Positions 1 through 6,010 of a DNA stretch of 7,216 nucleotides are shown one piece after another. The position numbers and the translations under genes are program-made. The number at the start of each line of letters is the position of its first letter. The first letter of the stretch is position 1. This DNA is from Clostridiales bacterium (GTDB taxonomy: Bacteria > Bacillota > Clostridia > Oscillospirales > Oscillospiraceae). Under the pieces are notes generated by a model. It was not told where the DNA came from and did no database searches. It saw only the letters and a program-made list of their open reading frames with translations. The DNA lies in contig SFIY01000039.1 in NCBI GenBank assembly GCA_004555205.1, forward strand, positions 1 to 7,216, read 5' to 3'.

Positions 1-537
1 AAACTTTTTATACTCGTCTTTTGTCCAAAACTTCATTTCCTTGCGTTCCTCTGTGCCCATATTTCCGGCTTTGGAAGCGGGGTTGGAACGAAGGTCATAA
101 TGTCTTACAGCGTGGTTAAAGATGGCACTAAGCTGATTGTGGACGGTTTTGAGATAGGTCTGTGAATACGGCTTCTTCTTTTCATCACGAAAAGCGAGCA
201 ATTCATTTTGCCAAGCGATTACGTCTTTTGTGGTGATCTCGCTGACATTTTTCTTTTCAAAATAGGGTAAAATCTTGGTTTCAATGATATGCTTTTTGGT
301 CAGCCAAGTGTTTTCTTTTAAACGGGGTTTTATGTCCTTTATATAAAGCTCAACAAAGGCGGAAAAGTTCATATCCATATCGGCAGCACTTTGCTGCTTA
401 AATACTCGCTCCCACTCCTGAGCCTCTCGTTTGGTTTCAAAACCTCGCTTACATTTCTGTTTGCGCTCGCCTTTCCAATCTACATATCGTGTTAAAACAT
501 ACCAAGTGCCGTTATCTTCATTTTTATAAACAGGCAT
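1..537 (-). CDS. Tyrosine recombinase (site-specific integrase), N-terminal part, cut by the window edge
   Basis: Integrase that would catalyse integration and excision of the element. Only the first 179 residues are visible. Residues 1-50 (starting MPVYKNEDNGTWYV, with a basic ERKQKCKRGFETKREA stretch) look like the arm-site DNA-binding domain. Residues about 55-160 (FVELYIKDIK, TYLKTVHNQLSAIFNHAV, NPASK) look like the SAM-like core-binding domain of phage and ICE integrases. The catalytic domain with the R-H-R-Y residues would lie left of base 1 and cannot be checked, so activity is unknown. The ATG at 537 has an AAAGGAG site 7 nt upstream. The start overlaps the 3' end of the upstream HTH gene by 14 bp, so the two are one transcription unit and probably translationally coupled. 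Confidence 0.9.
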   Translation of the reverse strand, partial: MPVYKNEDNGTWYVLTRYVDWKGERKQKCKRGFETKREAQEWERVFKQQSAADMDMNFSAFVELYIKDIKPRLKENTWLTKKHIIETKILPYFEKKNVSEITTKDVIAWQNELLAFRDEKKKPYSQTYLKTVHNQLSAIFNHAVRHYDLRSNPASKAGNMGTEERKEMKFWTKDEYKKF

Positions 538-724
538 TTTTGTTCTCCTTTCTGGCTTGGTACAGCCTTTCATTAAAATACTCTCTATTGACTCTTCCTG
601 ATATGGTAATAAAGCCTTTGCGCTTCAGTTCCTCGTTCAGCTCTCGTATGACTTTGTAGGCATACGAGGTTGAAACATCGAGAATCTCAGCGACTTCTTC
701 CACTCGCATAAACTGTTGTCCCAT
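524..724 (-). CDS. Small helix-turn-helix DNA-binding protein, excisionase-like
   Basis: A 66-residue protein with a helix-turn-helix near residues 6-30 (MRVEEVAEILDVSTSYAYKV) followed by a short winged segment (KGFITISGRVNREYF). This is the build of the small MerR/Xis-like proteins found directly upstream of integrases in Firmicutes integrative elements, where they bend DNA at the att sites and favour excision. The role here is inferred from size, fold and position. The ATG at 724 has a near-perfect AAAGGAGG site 6 nt upstream. It shares a transcript with the integrase and overlaps it by 14 bp. It could instead be a plain regulator of int. Confidence 0.85.
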   Translation of the reverse strand: MGQQFMRVEEVAEILDVSTSYAYKVIRELNEELKRKGFITISGRVNREYFNERLYQARKENKNACL

Positions 725-765
725 AAGTTTCCTCCTTTCTTCGGTTAGTACAATGGGTTGCCGTT

Positions 766-870
766 TTACTCAAGTGCCGTTCCTGCCCCTGCTTTTTCAG
801 CGGCGTTGTTTTGCTCGCTCCGTCGCCACTCGGAGGTCTTGACAAAATCATATCCCACTTGGACGGTCAT
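766..870 (-). CDS. Possible 34-residue leader ORF or gene remnant in the xis-int leader
   Basis: Between the leftward promoter and the HTH gene lies an open frame starting MTVQVGYDFV and ending AGAGTALE, stop at 766-768. It has no convincing ribosome binding site (TGAATTGA precedes the ATG) and I do not recognise the product. Its charged middle (SEWRRSEQNNAAEK) could be the tail of a gene that once preceded xis. It may also simply be untranslated leader. Low confidence. Confidence 0.2.
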   Translation of the reverse strand: MTVQVGYDFVKTSEWRRSEQNNAAEKAGAGTALE

Positions 871-877
871 TCAATTC

Positions 878-1005
878 ACTAAGCGTAAATGCTTAGTTCT
901 ATATTATTATACTAAGCATATTTGCTTTTGTCAAGTGGCTTACGAGAAAATACTAAACTTTTTTGCTTGGATTTCTCTTGACATCACTAAACATTTCTGC
1001 TATAC
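878..1005. promoter_or_regulatory. Four-copy operator array between the divergent promoters
   Basis: Four 20-bp sites share the form ACTAARC-N6-GCTtagt. Copy 1 (878-897) is a perfect dyad, ACTAAGCGTAAATGCTTAGT. Copies 2 (911-930), 3 (952-971) and 4 (986-1005) keep the left half ACTAARC and the GCT of the right half with the same 6-bp gap. Start-to-start distances are 33, 41 and 34 bp, close to whole helical turns. Copy 2 lies in the leftward promoter and copy 4 in the rightward promoter. They are probably bound by the XRE regulator encoded at 1037; that assignment is inferred. Confidence 0.7.
906..934 (-). promoter_or_regulatory. Consensus leftward promoter for xis-int
   Basis: On the minus strand TTGACA (934-929), a 17-bp spacer and TATAAT (911-906) match the sigma-70/sigma-A consensus perfectly. 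Predicted transcription start is near 899, leaving a leader of about 175 nt before the HTH gene at 724. Operator copy 2 fills the spacer, so a bound regulator would block it. Confidence 0.8.
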
Positions 1006-1006
1006 T
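978..1006 (+). promoter_or_regulatory. Rightward promoter of the XRE regulator
   Basis: TTGACA (978-983), a 17-bp spacer and TATACT (1001-1006) match consensus at 11 of 12 positions. Transcription should start near 1013, about 24 nt before the ATG at 1037. Operator copy 4 (986-1005) covers the spacer and five bases of the -10, which suggests autorepression. Confidence 0.8.
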
Positions 1007-1036
1007 ATGTACGAACACTTGAAAAGAGGTGCTTTT

Positions 1037-1567
1037 ATGGCTATTAGCGAAAGAATTCACTTTTTCCGCAATCTGCGTGGAATGACACAGAAATATCTCG
1101 GATTACAGCTCGGTTTTCCCGATAAATCTGCTGATGTTCGTATGGCACAGTATGAAACAGGTTCCCGTACTCCAAAAGCAGATATTACCGCAGCGTTGGC
1201 ACAAGTTTTGGATGTTGCACCGGAAGCGTTGAACGTGCCCGATATTGACAGTTACATAGGTCTGATGCACACGCTGTTTGCCCTTGAGGACATTTACGGC
1301 ATTACCGTCAGCGAAGCAGATGGGGAAGTCTGTCTTAAAGTCAACTCTGAGAAGGGCAAGGATGCCGCAGAGATTATTCGTATGATTACCGCTTGGAAAG
1401 AGCAAAAAGCCAAACTCGATGTAGGTGAGATTGATAAAGATACCTACGACCAATGGCGTTACCACTATCCTAAGTTCGACACGACGGGCGGTTGGGTAAA
1501 GGTTCCTTCGGGGGAACTGAACGATGTAATGTTAGACACCTTCAAAGATCGCCTGAAACCCGACTAA
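1037..1567 (+). CDS. XRE-family transcriptional regulator of the mobile element
   Basis: A 176-residue protein. Residues about 3-66 form a Cro/C1-type helix-turn-helix (ERIHFFRNLRGMTQKYLG, then MAQYETGSRTPKADI and the helix ALAQVLDVAPEAL). There is a short insertion (GFPDKSADVR) between the two recognition-region helices. Residues 70-176 have no domain I can name; a Trp/Tyr-rich DQWRYHYPKF patch stands out. The frame is open far upstream to 758, but the ATG at 1037 is chosen because it has an AGAGGTG ribosome site and follows its own promoter. It is divergent from xis-int and most likely represses both promoters through the operator array, holding the element in the integrated state. A strong terminator follows 13 bp after the stop. 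Confidence 0.88.
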   Translation: MAISERIHFFRNLRGMTQKYLGLQLGFPDKSADVRMAQYETGSRTPKADITAALAQVLDVAPEALNVPDIDSYIGLMHTLFALEDIYGITVSEADGEVCLKVNSEKGKDAAEIIRMITAWKEQKAKLDVGEIDKDTYDQWRYHYPKFDTTGGWVKVPSGELNDVMLDTFKDRLKPD

Positions 1568-1580
1568 GAAAAAAGACGAC

Positions 1581-1625
1581 AAAAAGCCCTTAACTGCGGT
1601 ACAAATCCACAGTTAAGGGCTTTTT
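1581..1625. terminator. Strong bidirectional terminator between the XRE gene and guaA
   Basis: A perfect 16-bp stem, AAAAAGCCCTTAACTG (1581-1596) with CAGTTAAGGGCTTTTT (1610-1625), around a 13-nt loop. T-runs are present on both strands. It ends the regulator transcript and may also stop transcription leaving guaA, which has no other hairpin after its stop codon. Confidence 0.92.
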
Positions 1626-1676
1626 AATCGTATAATACAGATTTATTTCTTGGTAACAGCCATTTGAGAATTATTC

Positions 1677-1747
1677 TGATAACCTACAAGCCACTTGGGG
1701 TATAGAATAATAGTCACTTCAAATGATGTTATCAAATCGTTATCAAA
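1677..1747. repeat. GTTATCA repeats at the element end, possible integrase arm sites
   Basis: GTTATCAAA occurs twice as a direct repeat at 1728-1736 and 1739-1747 (11-bp period, one helical turn). An inverted copy, TGATAAC, lies at 1677-1683. They sit between the terminator and guaA with no gene nearby. This is where arm-type binding sites of a tyrosine integrase are expected; that role is inferred. Confidence 0.4.
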
Positions 1748-1800
1748 AGGGGTGGGCAAAGTCCGAAAATCCTTGATATTACTGGGTTTTTAGACTTTCT

Positions 1801-1822
1801 GTGATTATTCCCACTCCACCGT
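1801..1822. other. Probable attachment-site junction at the guaA 3' end
   Basis: The stop codon and last codons of guaA (encoding VEWE) lie here, and AT-rich element DNA begins immediately to the left. Integrases that target guaA insert at this conserved end and rebuild the stop. The second copy of the core repeat would be at the far left end of the element, outside the window, so the core length cannot be fixed. Confidence 0.5.
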
Positions 1823-3334
1823 GGCGGGGGGCTTGGAGGTGATGTCGTAGCAAATTCTGTTGATGTGCTTTACCTCGCCCACGATGCGGCCGGACACCTT
1901 GTCCAGCAGCTCGTAGGGCAGGCGCGACCATGTGGCGGTCATGAAGTCCTGACTCTGCACCGCCCGCAGCGCCAGCGTATAGTCGTAGGTGCGCTCGTCG
2001 CCCATGACACCCACGCTGCGCAGGTCGGTCAGCACGGCGAAGAACTGGCTGGTGCTGCGATCCAGACCCGCCAGACGCATTTCCTCCCGGAAGATGGCGT
2101 CTGCGTCCCGCAGGATGGCCAGCTTGCCCTCCGTCACCTCGCCAATAACGCGGATGGCCAGACCGGGGCCGGGGAACGGCTGCCGCCACACCAGCTCATC
2201 GGGCAGACCCAACTCCGTACCCAGCTTGCGTACCTCGTCCTTGAACAGGCGGCGCAGCGGCTCCACGATCTCCTTGAAATCCACGCAGTCGGGCAGGCCG
2301 CCCACGTTGTGGTGGCTCTTGATGACCACGCTCTCGCCGCCCAGACCGGACTCCACCACATCGGGGTAGATGGTGCCCTGTGCCAGGAAGTCCACGGCGC
2401 CGATCTTCTTGGCTTCCTCCTCGAAGACGCGGATAAACTCCTCGCCGATGATCTTGCGCTTGTGCTCCGGCTCGGTCACGCCGGCCAGCTTGCTCAGGAA
2501 CCGGTCGCCGGCGTTCACACGCCGCACATCCACGTGGAACTGGTGCTTCATCACCTGCTCCACCTGATCGCCCTCGTCCTTGCGCAGCAGGCCGTGATCC
2601 ACGAAGATGCACGTCAGCTGGTCGCCCACGGCGCGCTGCAGCAGCGCCGCCGCCACAGAGCTGTCCACGCCGCCGGACAGCGCCAGCAGCACCCGGCCGC
2701 TGCCGATCTGGCGGCGGCATTCCGCCACGGCCTCGTCCAGATAGGACGCCATAGTCCACTCGGCGCTGAAGCCGCAGATGCGGTACAGGAAGTTTTCCAG
2801 CACCTGCGTGCCGTATACCGTGTGCAGCACCTCCGGGTGGAACTGTACGCCGTACAGCTTCTTCTCCGCGTTCTCCACAGCGGCGAAGCCGCAGCCCTCG
2901 GTGGTGGCGATGACCCGGAAGCCCGGCGCGATGCGCTCCACCTCCACGCCGTGGCTCATCCAGCACACGGACGTCTCCGGCACGTTTTCGAACAGGGGAG
3001 AGGCGATGTGGGTCAGCTCGATCTTGCCGTACTCCCGCGTCTCCGCCTTGCGGCACTGGCCGCCCAGCAGATGCATCATCAGCTGCTGCCCGTAGCAGAT
3101 GCCCAGCACGGGAATGCCCATTTCGAACAGCGCCTTGTCCACCATGGGGGCGTTGGGCTCGAATACGGTGGCGGGGCCGCCGGTGAGGATCAGCGCGTCC
3201 GGCGCGAAGGCGCGGATGTCCTCCATGCTCAGGCGATAGGACTTGATCTCGCAGTATACGCCGCACTCGCGGACGCGCCGCGCCACCAGCAGGTTATACT
3301 GCCCGCCGAAGTCCAGAACCAAGACCTTTTTCAT
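1805..3334 (-). CDS. guaA: GMP synthase, glutamine-hydrolysing
   Basis: Converts XMP to GMP with ATP and glutamine in the cytoplasm, the last step of guanine nucleotide synthesis. The 509 residues match the usual length. Residues 1-190 are the class I glutamine amidotransferase domain with GICYGQQ carrying Cys80 and the partner residues His166 and Glu168 in GVQFHPEV. Residues about 195-390 are the ATP pyrophosphatase domain with the P-loop SGGVDSS (220-226). The C-terminal dimerisation domain ends with the family-typical PPATVEWE. All key residues are present, so it should be active. A GGGAGG ribosome site precedes the ATG and lies within the end of xpt. The start is one base after the xpt stop, so the two are co-transcribed and coupled. 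A mobile element abuts the 3' end without damaging the reading frame. Confidence 0.98.
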   Translation of the reverse strand: MKKVLVLDFGGQYNLLVARRVRECGVYCEIKSYRLSMEDIRAFAPDALILTGGPATVFEPNAPMVDKALFEMGIPVLGICYGQQLMMHLLGGQCRKAETREYGKIELTHIASPLFENVPETSVCWMSHGVEVERIAPGFRVIATTEGCGFAAVENAEKKLYGVQFHPEVLHTVYGTQVLENFLYRICGFSAEWTMASYLDEAVAECRRQIGSGRVLLALSGGVDSSVAAALLQRAVGDQLTCIFVDHGLLRKDEGDQVEQVMKHQFHVDVRRVNAGDRFLSKLAGVTEPEHKRKIIGEEFIRVFEEEAKKIGAVDFLAQGTIYPDVVESGLGGESVVIKSHHNVGGLPDCVDFKEIVEPLRRLFKDEVRKLGTELGLPDELVWRQPFPGPGLAIRVIGEVTEGKLAILRDADAIFREEMRLAGLDRSTSQFFAVLTDLRSVGVMGDERTYDYTLALRAVQSQDFMTATWSRLPYELLDKVSGRIVGEVKHINRICYDITSKPPATVEWE

Positions 3335-3335
3335 G

Positions 3336-3914
3336 TCAGCTATCCTCCCGGAAACGGATCACGCCGTCATCGACGCTGTCGATAATGGCCAGCGACTTGA
3401 TGGGGTACCCCTCCCGGCGCAGGCTGTCGCCGCCGTCCTGGAAGCCCTTCTCCACCGCCACGCCGATACCGGCCAGGGTTGCGCCGGCCTTGTTGACGAT
3501 GTCGATCAGGCCGCGCATGGCGTAGCCCTTGGCCATAAAGTCGTCGATGATGAGCACCTTGTCATCCTTGGTGATCCAGTCCTGGCTCACCAGCAGCGTG
3601 ACCTTCTTTTTATAGGTATAAGAAAAGATATCGCTCTGGTACAGGCCGCCCTCGATGTTGTCGCTCTTGGCCTTCTTCGCAAAGACCATGGGAACGCCGT
3701 ACCGCTGGGCGCAGATGGTGGCCAGAGCGATGCCGCTGGCCTCCGCGGTCAGTACCATAGTGATATCTTTTACGTCAAAATACTTGGCGAACTCGTCCGC
3801 GATCGCCCCCATCATAGCCGTATCGACCCGATGGTTCAAAAATCCGTCCACCTTGATGATGTTGCCGGGCAGGACGCGACCCTCCCGCAGGATGCGCTCC
3901 TTGAGCTGCTGCAT
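3336..3914 (-). CDS. xpt: Xanthine phosphoribosyltransferase
   Basis: Makes XMP from xanthine and PRPP for purine salvage in the cytoplasm. The 192-residue protein has the expected length and the PRPP-binding loop VLIIDDFMAKG (residues 120-130). N-terminal family signatures are also present: KVDGFLNH near 21-28 and the TAEASGIALA segment near 56-65. The frame is open upstream to two GTG codons (3923, 3920). I choose the ATG at 3914 because its MQQLKERIL start aligns with known Xpt and the AGAGGAA site is correctly spaced for it, while the GTGs would sit on that site. Its product is the substrate of GuaA, encoded one base downstream. The guanine riboswitch that precedes xpt in Bacillus is not visible here. 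Confidence 0.95.
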   Translation of the reverse strand: MQQLKERILREGRVLPGNIIKVDGFLNHRVDTAMMGAIADEFAKYFDVKDITMVLTAEASGIALATICAQRYGVPMVFAKKAKSDNIEGGLYQSDIFSYTYKKKVTLLVSQDWITKDDKVLIIDDFMAKGYAMRGLIDIVNKAGATLAGIGVAVEKGFQDGGDSLRREGYPIKSLAIIDSVDDGVIRFREDS

Positions 3915-3940
3915 GACCACCACTTCCTCTCAAAAATATA

Positions 3941-3968
3941 AATATAACCATCGATTGACAAGGGCAAA
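3941..3968 (-). promoter_or_regulatory. Weak candidate promoter for xpt-guaA straddling the repeat-element edge
   Basis: On the minus strand TATATT (3946-3941) is a good -10, with TTTGCC (3968-3963) 16 bp upstream as a poor -35. The -10 is outside the repeat element and the -35 inside its terminal repeat. I found nothing better close to xpt; a TATAGT at 4235-4230 beyond the element lacks a -35. Confidence 0.3.
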
Positions 3969-3972
3969 CACG
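3947..3972 (+). repeat. Left terminal inverted repeat of the MITE-like element
   Basis: Begins ACCATCGATTGACAAGGGCA and continues six more bases. It matches the reverse complement of 4195-4220 except at position 21. Confidence 0.85.
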
Positions 3973-4194
3973 CCTGACAGCGCGTCTTTCCGGCGCTTTT
4001 TGCCCTTTTCGCCTTGCTGGGCGTCAGCCCAGCGGCGTCTCAAAAACCAAAAATCACTCGAAAACACATCGCTGCCAGGTGCGGGCAGTTTTGTCGGAGC
4101 AGAAATGTGTCCAGACAAGGAAAGGCCCGCAGAGAATACTGCCGTATTGTCAAGGGACTTGACGCGGTATGGGCGCATTTCTGCCCGTCAAAAC

Positions 4195-4220
4195 CGTGTC
4201 TGCCCTTGTCAATCGATGGT
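4195..4220 (-). repeat. Right terminal inverted repeat of the MITE-like element
   Basis: Ends TGCCCTTGTCAATCGATGGT, the exact complement of the first 20 bases of the left repeat. The match extends to 26 bp with one mismatch. Confidence 0.85.
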
Positions 4221-4250
4221 AGTATCCCCACTATACCTGATTTCGCGGGG

Positions 4251-4301
4251 AAAAGCGACAGGGAAAAACAGAGAACTATTTCTCTGTGTTCCCCCGCTTT
4301 T
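4251..4301 (-). terminator. Terminator of the LysR-family gene
   Basis: An interrupted hairpin. ACAGAGAA/TTCTCTGT forms the top around CTAT (4276-4279), GGGAA/TTCCC the middle, and AAAAGCG/CGCTTTT the base. Short T-runs occur on both strands. A smaller GGGGC/GCCCC hairpin (4315-4329) lies directly after the lysR stop codon. Together they separate lysR from xpt. Confidence 0.6.
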
Positions 4302-4331
4302 TGTCGGTTTTGCCGGGGCGTAAAGCCCCTG

Positions 4332-5228
4332 TTATTGCTTGGATAAGCTGTCCTTGACGAAGGAGGTGAACCGCTCCGCCGCGGCGGACTGCGGCACATC
4401 GCTCAGAAGGCACATGTCCACGCTGCGCGCCGGTATTTCAAAGGTGGTGTGCAGCTTCTTCAGCCGCCCGCTTTCCAGATCCTTCCGGACGAATTCCTCC
4501 GTCACGCCGGCCACGCCGAAGCCGATGGCCGCCAGATCCACCAGCAGGCTCCGGGCGCCCAGCTCGATCTCCGGGTTCAGCTTCAGCCCGTTCTGTAGGA
4601 AGAACCGCTCCAGATACAGGCGGCTGGACGCCTTGCGCTCCAGCAGGATCAGCGGGAACGCGGCGATCTCCTCCAATGTATAGGTGTGGTCGAAGTCGCA
4701 GGGATATCCGGCGCCCGCCACGAAGATGGCGTGGGTGTCGAAGCAGGGATACAGCAGCAGGGAGGAGGTGTCCGACGGCGTGCTGGCAAAGGCGATGTCC
4801 ACCTTGCCGGAACGCAGCAGCCCCAGCACCTTGTGGCTGCGGCCGGAGATGATCTGAATGTGGATGGCCGGATGCTCCTTGTGGAACTCGTCCAGATAGG
4901 GCAGTAGGAACTGGCTGGTGACGGTGTCGCTGGCGCCGATGGTCAGCTGCCCCATTTGCAGCTCCCGCGTCTGGCTCAGCTTCTCCTCGCCTGTTTCCAG
5001 CAGGCCCATGGCGCTGCGCACATACTCATACAGCATCTGCCCCTCGGCGGTCAGGGACACGCCCCGGCTGTTCCGGGCGAACAGACGCGTCTGAAGATCG
5101 CGCTCCAGCTGCTTGATGGACTGGCTCACGGCGGACTGGGAGATATACAGCGCCTGCGCCGCGGCGGTGATGTTGCCCACCTCCGCCACCTCCTTGAACA
5201 CACGGTACAGCTCCAGCTTAACGGACAT
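4332..5228 (-). CDS. LysR-family transcriptional regulator
   Basis: A 298-residue protein of normal LysR length. Residues 1-63 are the winged helix-turn-helix (FKEVAEVGNITAAAQAL, SQSAVSQSIKQLERDL, RLFARNSRGVSLTAEG), followed by a linker helix to about 88. Residues 90-292 are the periplasmic-binding-protein-like effector domain (GQLTIGASDTVTSQFLLPYL onward, with GFGVAGVTEEFV near its end). The effector is unknown. The ATG at 5228 has an AGGAGG site 8 nt upstream. It is divergent from the membrane protein gene at 5400. LysR regulators usually control the divergent neighbour, so that gene and pduL are the natural targets; this is inferred from layout. Confidence 0.93.
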   Translation of the reverse strand: MSVKLELYRVFKEVAEVGNITAAAQALYISQSAVSQSIKQLERDLQTRLFARNSRGVSLTAEGQMLYEYVRSAMGLLETGEEKLSQTRELQMGQLTIGASDTVTSQFLLPYLDEFHKEHPAIHIQIISGRSHKVLGLLRSGKVDIAFASTPSDTSSLLLYPCFDTHAIFVAGAGYPCDFDHTYTLEEIAAFPLILLERKASSRLYLERFFLQNGLKLNPEIELGARSLLVDLAAIGFGVAGVTEEFVRKDLESGRLKKLHTTFEIPARSVDMCLLSDVPQSAAAERFTSFVKDSLSKQ

Positions 5229-5283
5229 AGTATGCGCCTCCTATTAGCTCCGGCAATATGTGCGCCGGTCGATATCTGGTGTG

Positions 5284-5311
5284 ATTATAGCAGAAAATCC
5301 GGCGAATGCAA
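5284..5311 (-). promoter_or_regulatory. Extended -10 promoter of the LysR gene
   Basis: On the minus strand TTGCAT (5311-5306), a 16-bp spacer and TATAAT (5289-5284), preceded by TGC to give the extended form TGnTATAAT. Transcription should start near 5277. The leader contains a CCGGC-N9-GCCGG dyad (5250-5268). Confidence 0.65.
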
Positions 5312-5355
5312 GGGGAAAATACGGATTCCTGTGGCTTTTTCCCTTGCATACGCCG
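5300..5355. promoter_or_regulatory. Long inverted repeat covering both divergent -35 boxes
   Basis: The left arm CGGCGAATGCAAGGGGAAAA (5300-5319) and right arm TTTTTCCCTTGCATACGCCG (5336-5355) are complementary at 18 of 20 positions with a 16-bp gap. Each arm contains the TTGCAT -35 of one divergent promoter. It is a likely operator for the LysR protein, or for another regulator serving both directions; the binder is inferred. Confidence 0.6.
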
Positions 5356-5372
5356 CCGCAGTGTGGTAGAAT
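5344..5372 (+). promoter_or_regulatory. Extended -10 promoter of the membrane protein-pduL unit
   Basis: TTGCAT (5344-5349), a 17-bp spacer and TAGAAT (5367-5372) with TGG directly before it, giving an extended -10. Transcription should start near 5379, about 21 nt before the ATG at 5400. Confidence 0.65.
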
Positions 5373-5399
5373 CGGACTGTTGAGAAAAGGAGAGTGCCT

Positions 5400-5945
5400 A
5401 TGAACCGACTGAAAGATCTCTGGGGCGGACAGGACGCCATCAATCGCGTGGCCTTCATCGCTGCCATCGCCGCCTTTGCCTGGTGCATCGTGCAGGGACA
5501 CGGAATGTACGGCGTGGTGTTCGCCGTGGTCATCCTGTTTTTGATCATCAGCCGCCAGAACCAGCGGGAGAAGCGCTTCAGCCGTCTGTACGGCACGATG
5601 TATTTCCCCATGCCCGACGGCGAGCTGGTGCCCCGCTCCTTCGAGCAGGTGAAAAACGAATATGTCCACGGCGCCCAGAGCAACTATGCCGACCGCAAGG
5701 TGGAACTGCGCTTCCCGTGGTGGTATCTCAACAGCGCCGGGGACATCGACACCGGCTTCGGCCTGACCGTCCGCATCGGGGACAAGCAGGAGCTGGCGGA
5801 CGAGGCACGGCTCATGCGCCGGGGCGACAACGTCCGCGTGGTGGGCACGCTGGTGGCCGAGAGCCGCCAGTACTTCTACATCGGCAAGCTGGAGGAGCTG
5901 CAGCGCATCTCCGAAAAGGAGCTGTACCCGCTGAAGGAAAAATAA
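5400..5945 (+). CDS. Unrecognised membrane protein with two N-terminal helices
   Basis: I do not recognise this family. The 181-residue protein has two hydrophobic helices at about residues 17-31 and 37-50. Positive charges before the first and after the second (SRQNQREKRFSR) suggest a hairpin with both ends in the cytoplasm. Residues 51-181 are soluble and charged, with an aromatic FPWWYLN patch near 105-111. They end in strand-like segments (GDNVRVVGTLVAES, QYFYIGKLEEL) that could be a small beta-barrel such as an OB-like fold; this is a guess from pattern. The ATG at 5400 has AAAGGAG 7 nt upstream; a GTG at 5394 is too close to that site. It is divergent from lysR and lies 65 bp before pduL on the same strand. 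Confidence 0.8.
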   Translation: MNRLKDLWGGQDAINRVAFIAAIAAFAWCIVQGHGMYGVVFAVVILFLIISRQNQREKRFSRLYGTMYFPMPDGELVPRSFEQVKNEYVHGAQSNYADRKVELRFPWWYLNSAGDIDTGFGLTVRIGDKQELADEARLMRRGDNVRVVGTLVAESRQYFYIGKLEELQRISEKELYPLKEK

Positions 5946-6010
5946 AAGCCCGGCTCCGTGCGCCCGGAACAGGCGCGCGGGACTGAGATAAAGAAAAGGA
6001 GAACACTATT

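Larger units (their letters stand above)
1..1804. mobile_element. End of an integrated mobile element (ICE or prophage type), partial
   Basis: This stretch is visibly richer in A and T than the GC-rich genes to its right and holds an integrase, an excisionase-like HTH protein and a divergent XRE regulator, the usual control module of a tyrosine-recombinase element. Its right boundary is placed at the guaA stop codon because the base composition changes there and because the guaA 3' end is a known integration site. The left end is outside the window. The integrase reads away from guaA. Either the element body lies to the left, or (if organised like Tn916, where int lies at the outer end) this is a small deletion remnant. 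Exact ends are inferred. Confidence 0.75.
3947..4220. mobile_element. MITE-like non-coding element with long terminal inverted repeats
   Basis: A 274-bp segment bounded by 26-bp inverted repeats that match at 25 positions. It holds no recognisable gene. An 82-codon open frame (3930-4178, minus) runs off the element and has no clear ribosome site or homology I know. The inside is rich in hairpins: GCTGGGC/GCCCAGC around a GTCA loop (4016-4033), GTCAAG/CTTGAC (4149-4163), and AAGGGCAAA/TTTGCCCTT (3960-4007). I see no target-site duplication beyond a single A. It fills most of the lysR-xpt gap. A structured leader specific to xpt is the alternative reading. Confidence 0.6.

Noticed and set aside
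847..862. CATATCCCACTTGG as a second copy of the guaA-end att core
   Set aside because: It shares only about eight bases with the guaA end and lies in the middle of the control region, so the match is likely chance.
758..1036. N-terminal extension of the XRE regulator (open frame back to 758)
   Set aside because: The extension crosses both promoters and all four operators; the ATG at 1037 has its own ribosome site and starts the HTH domain directly.
1865..3385. A 506-codon open frame on the plus strand opposite guaA
   Set aside because: It is an antisense shadow of a GC-rich gene: low-complexity His/Ala/Gln/Leu-rich product with no domain, while guaA on the other strand has every catalytic motif.
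3930..4178. An 82-codon minus-strand frame inside the MITE-like element
   Set aside because: It runs through the terminal repeat into flanking DNA, lacks a convincing ribosome site and shows no recognisable domain.
5946..6010. Hairpin in the gap between the membrane protein gene and pduL as a terminator
   Set aside because: The GCGCC/GGCGC stem is short, interrupted and not followed by a T-run; the pair is more likely one transcript.
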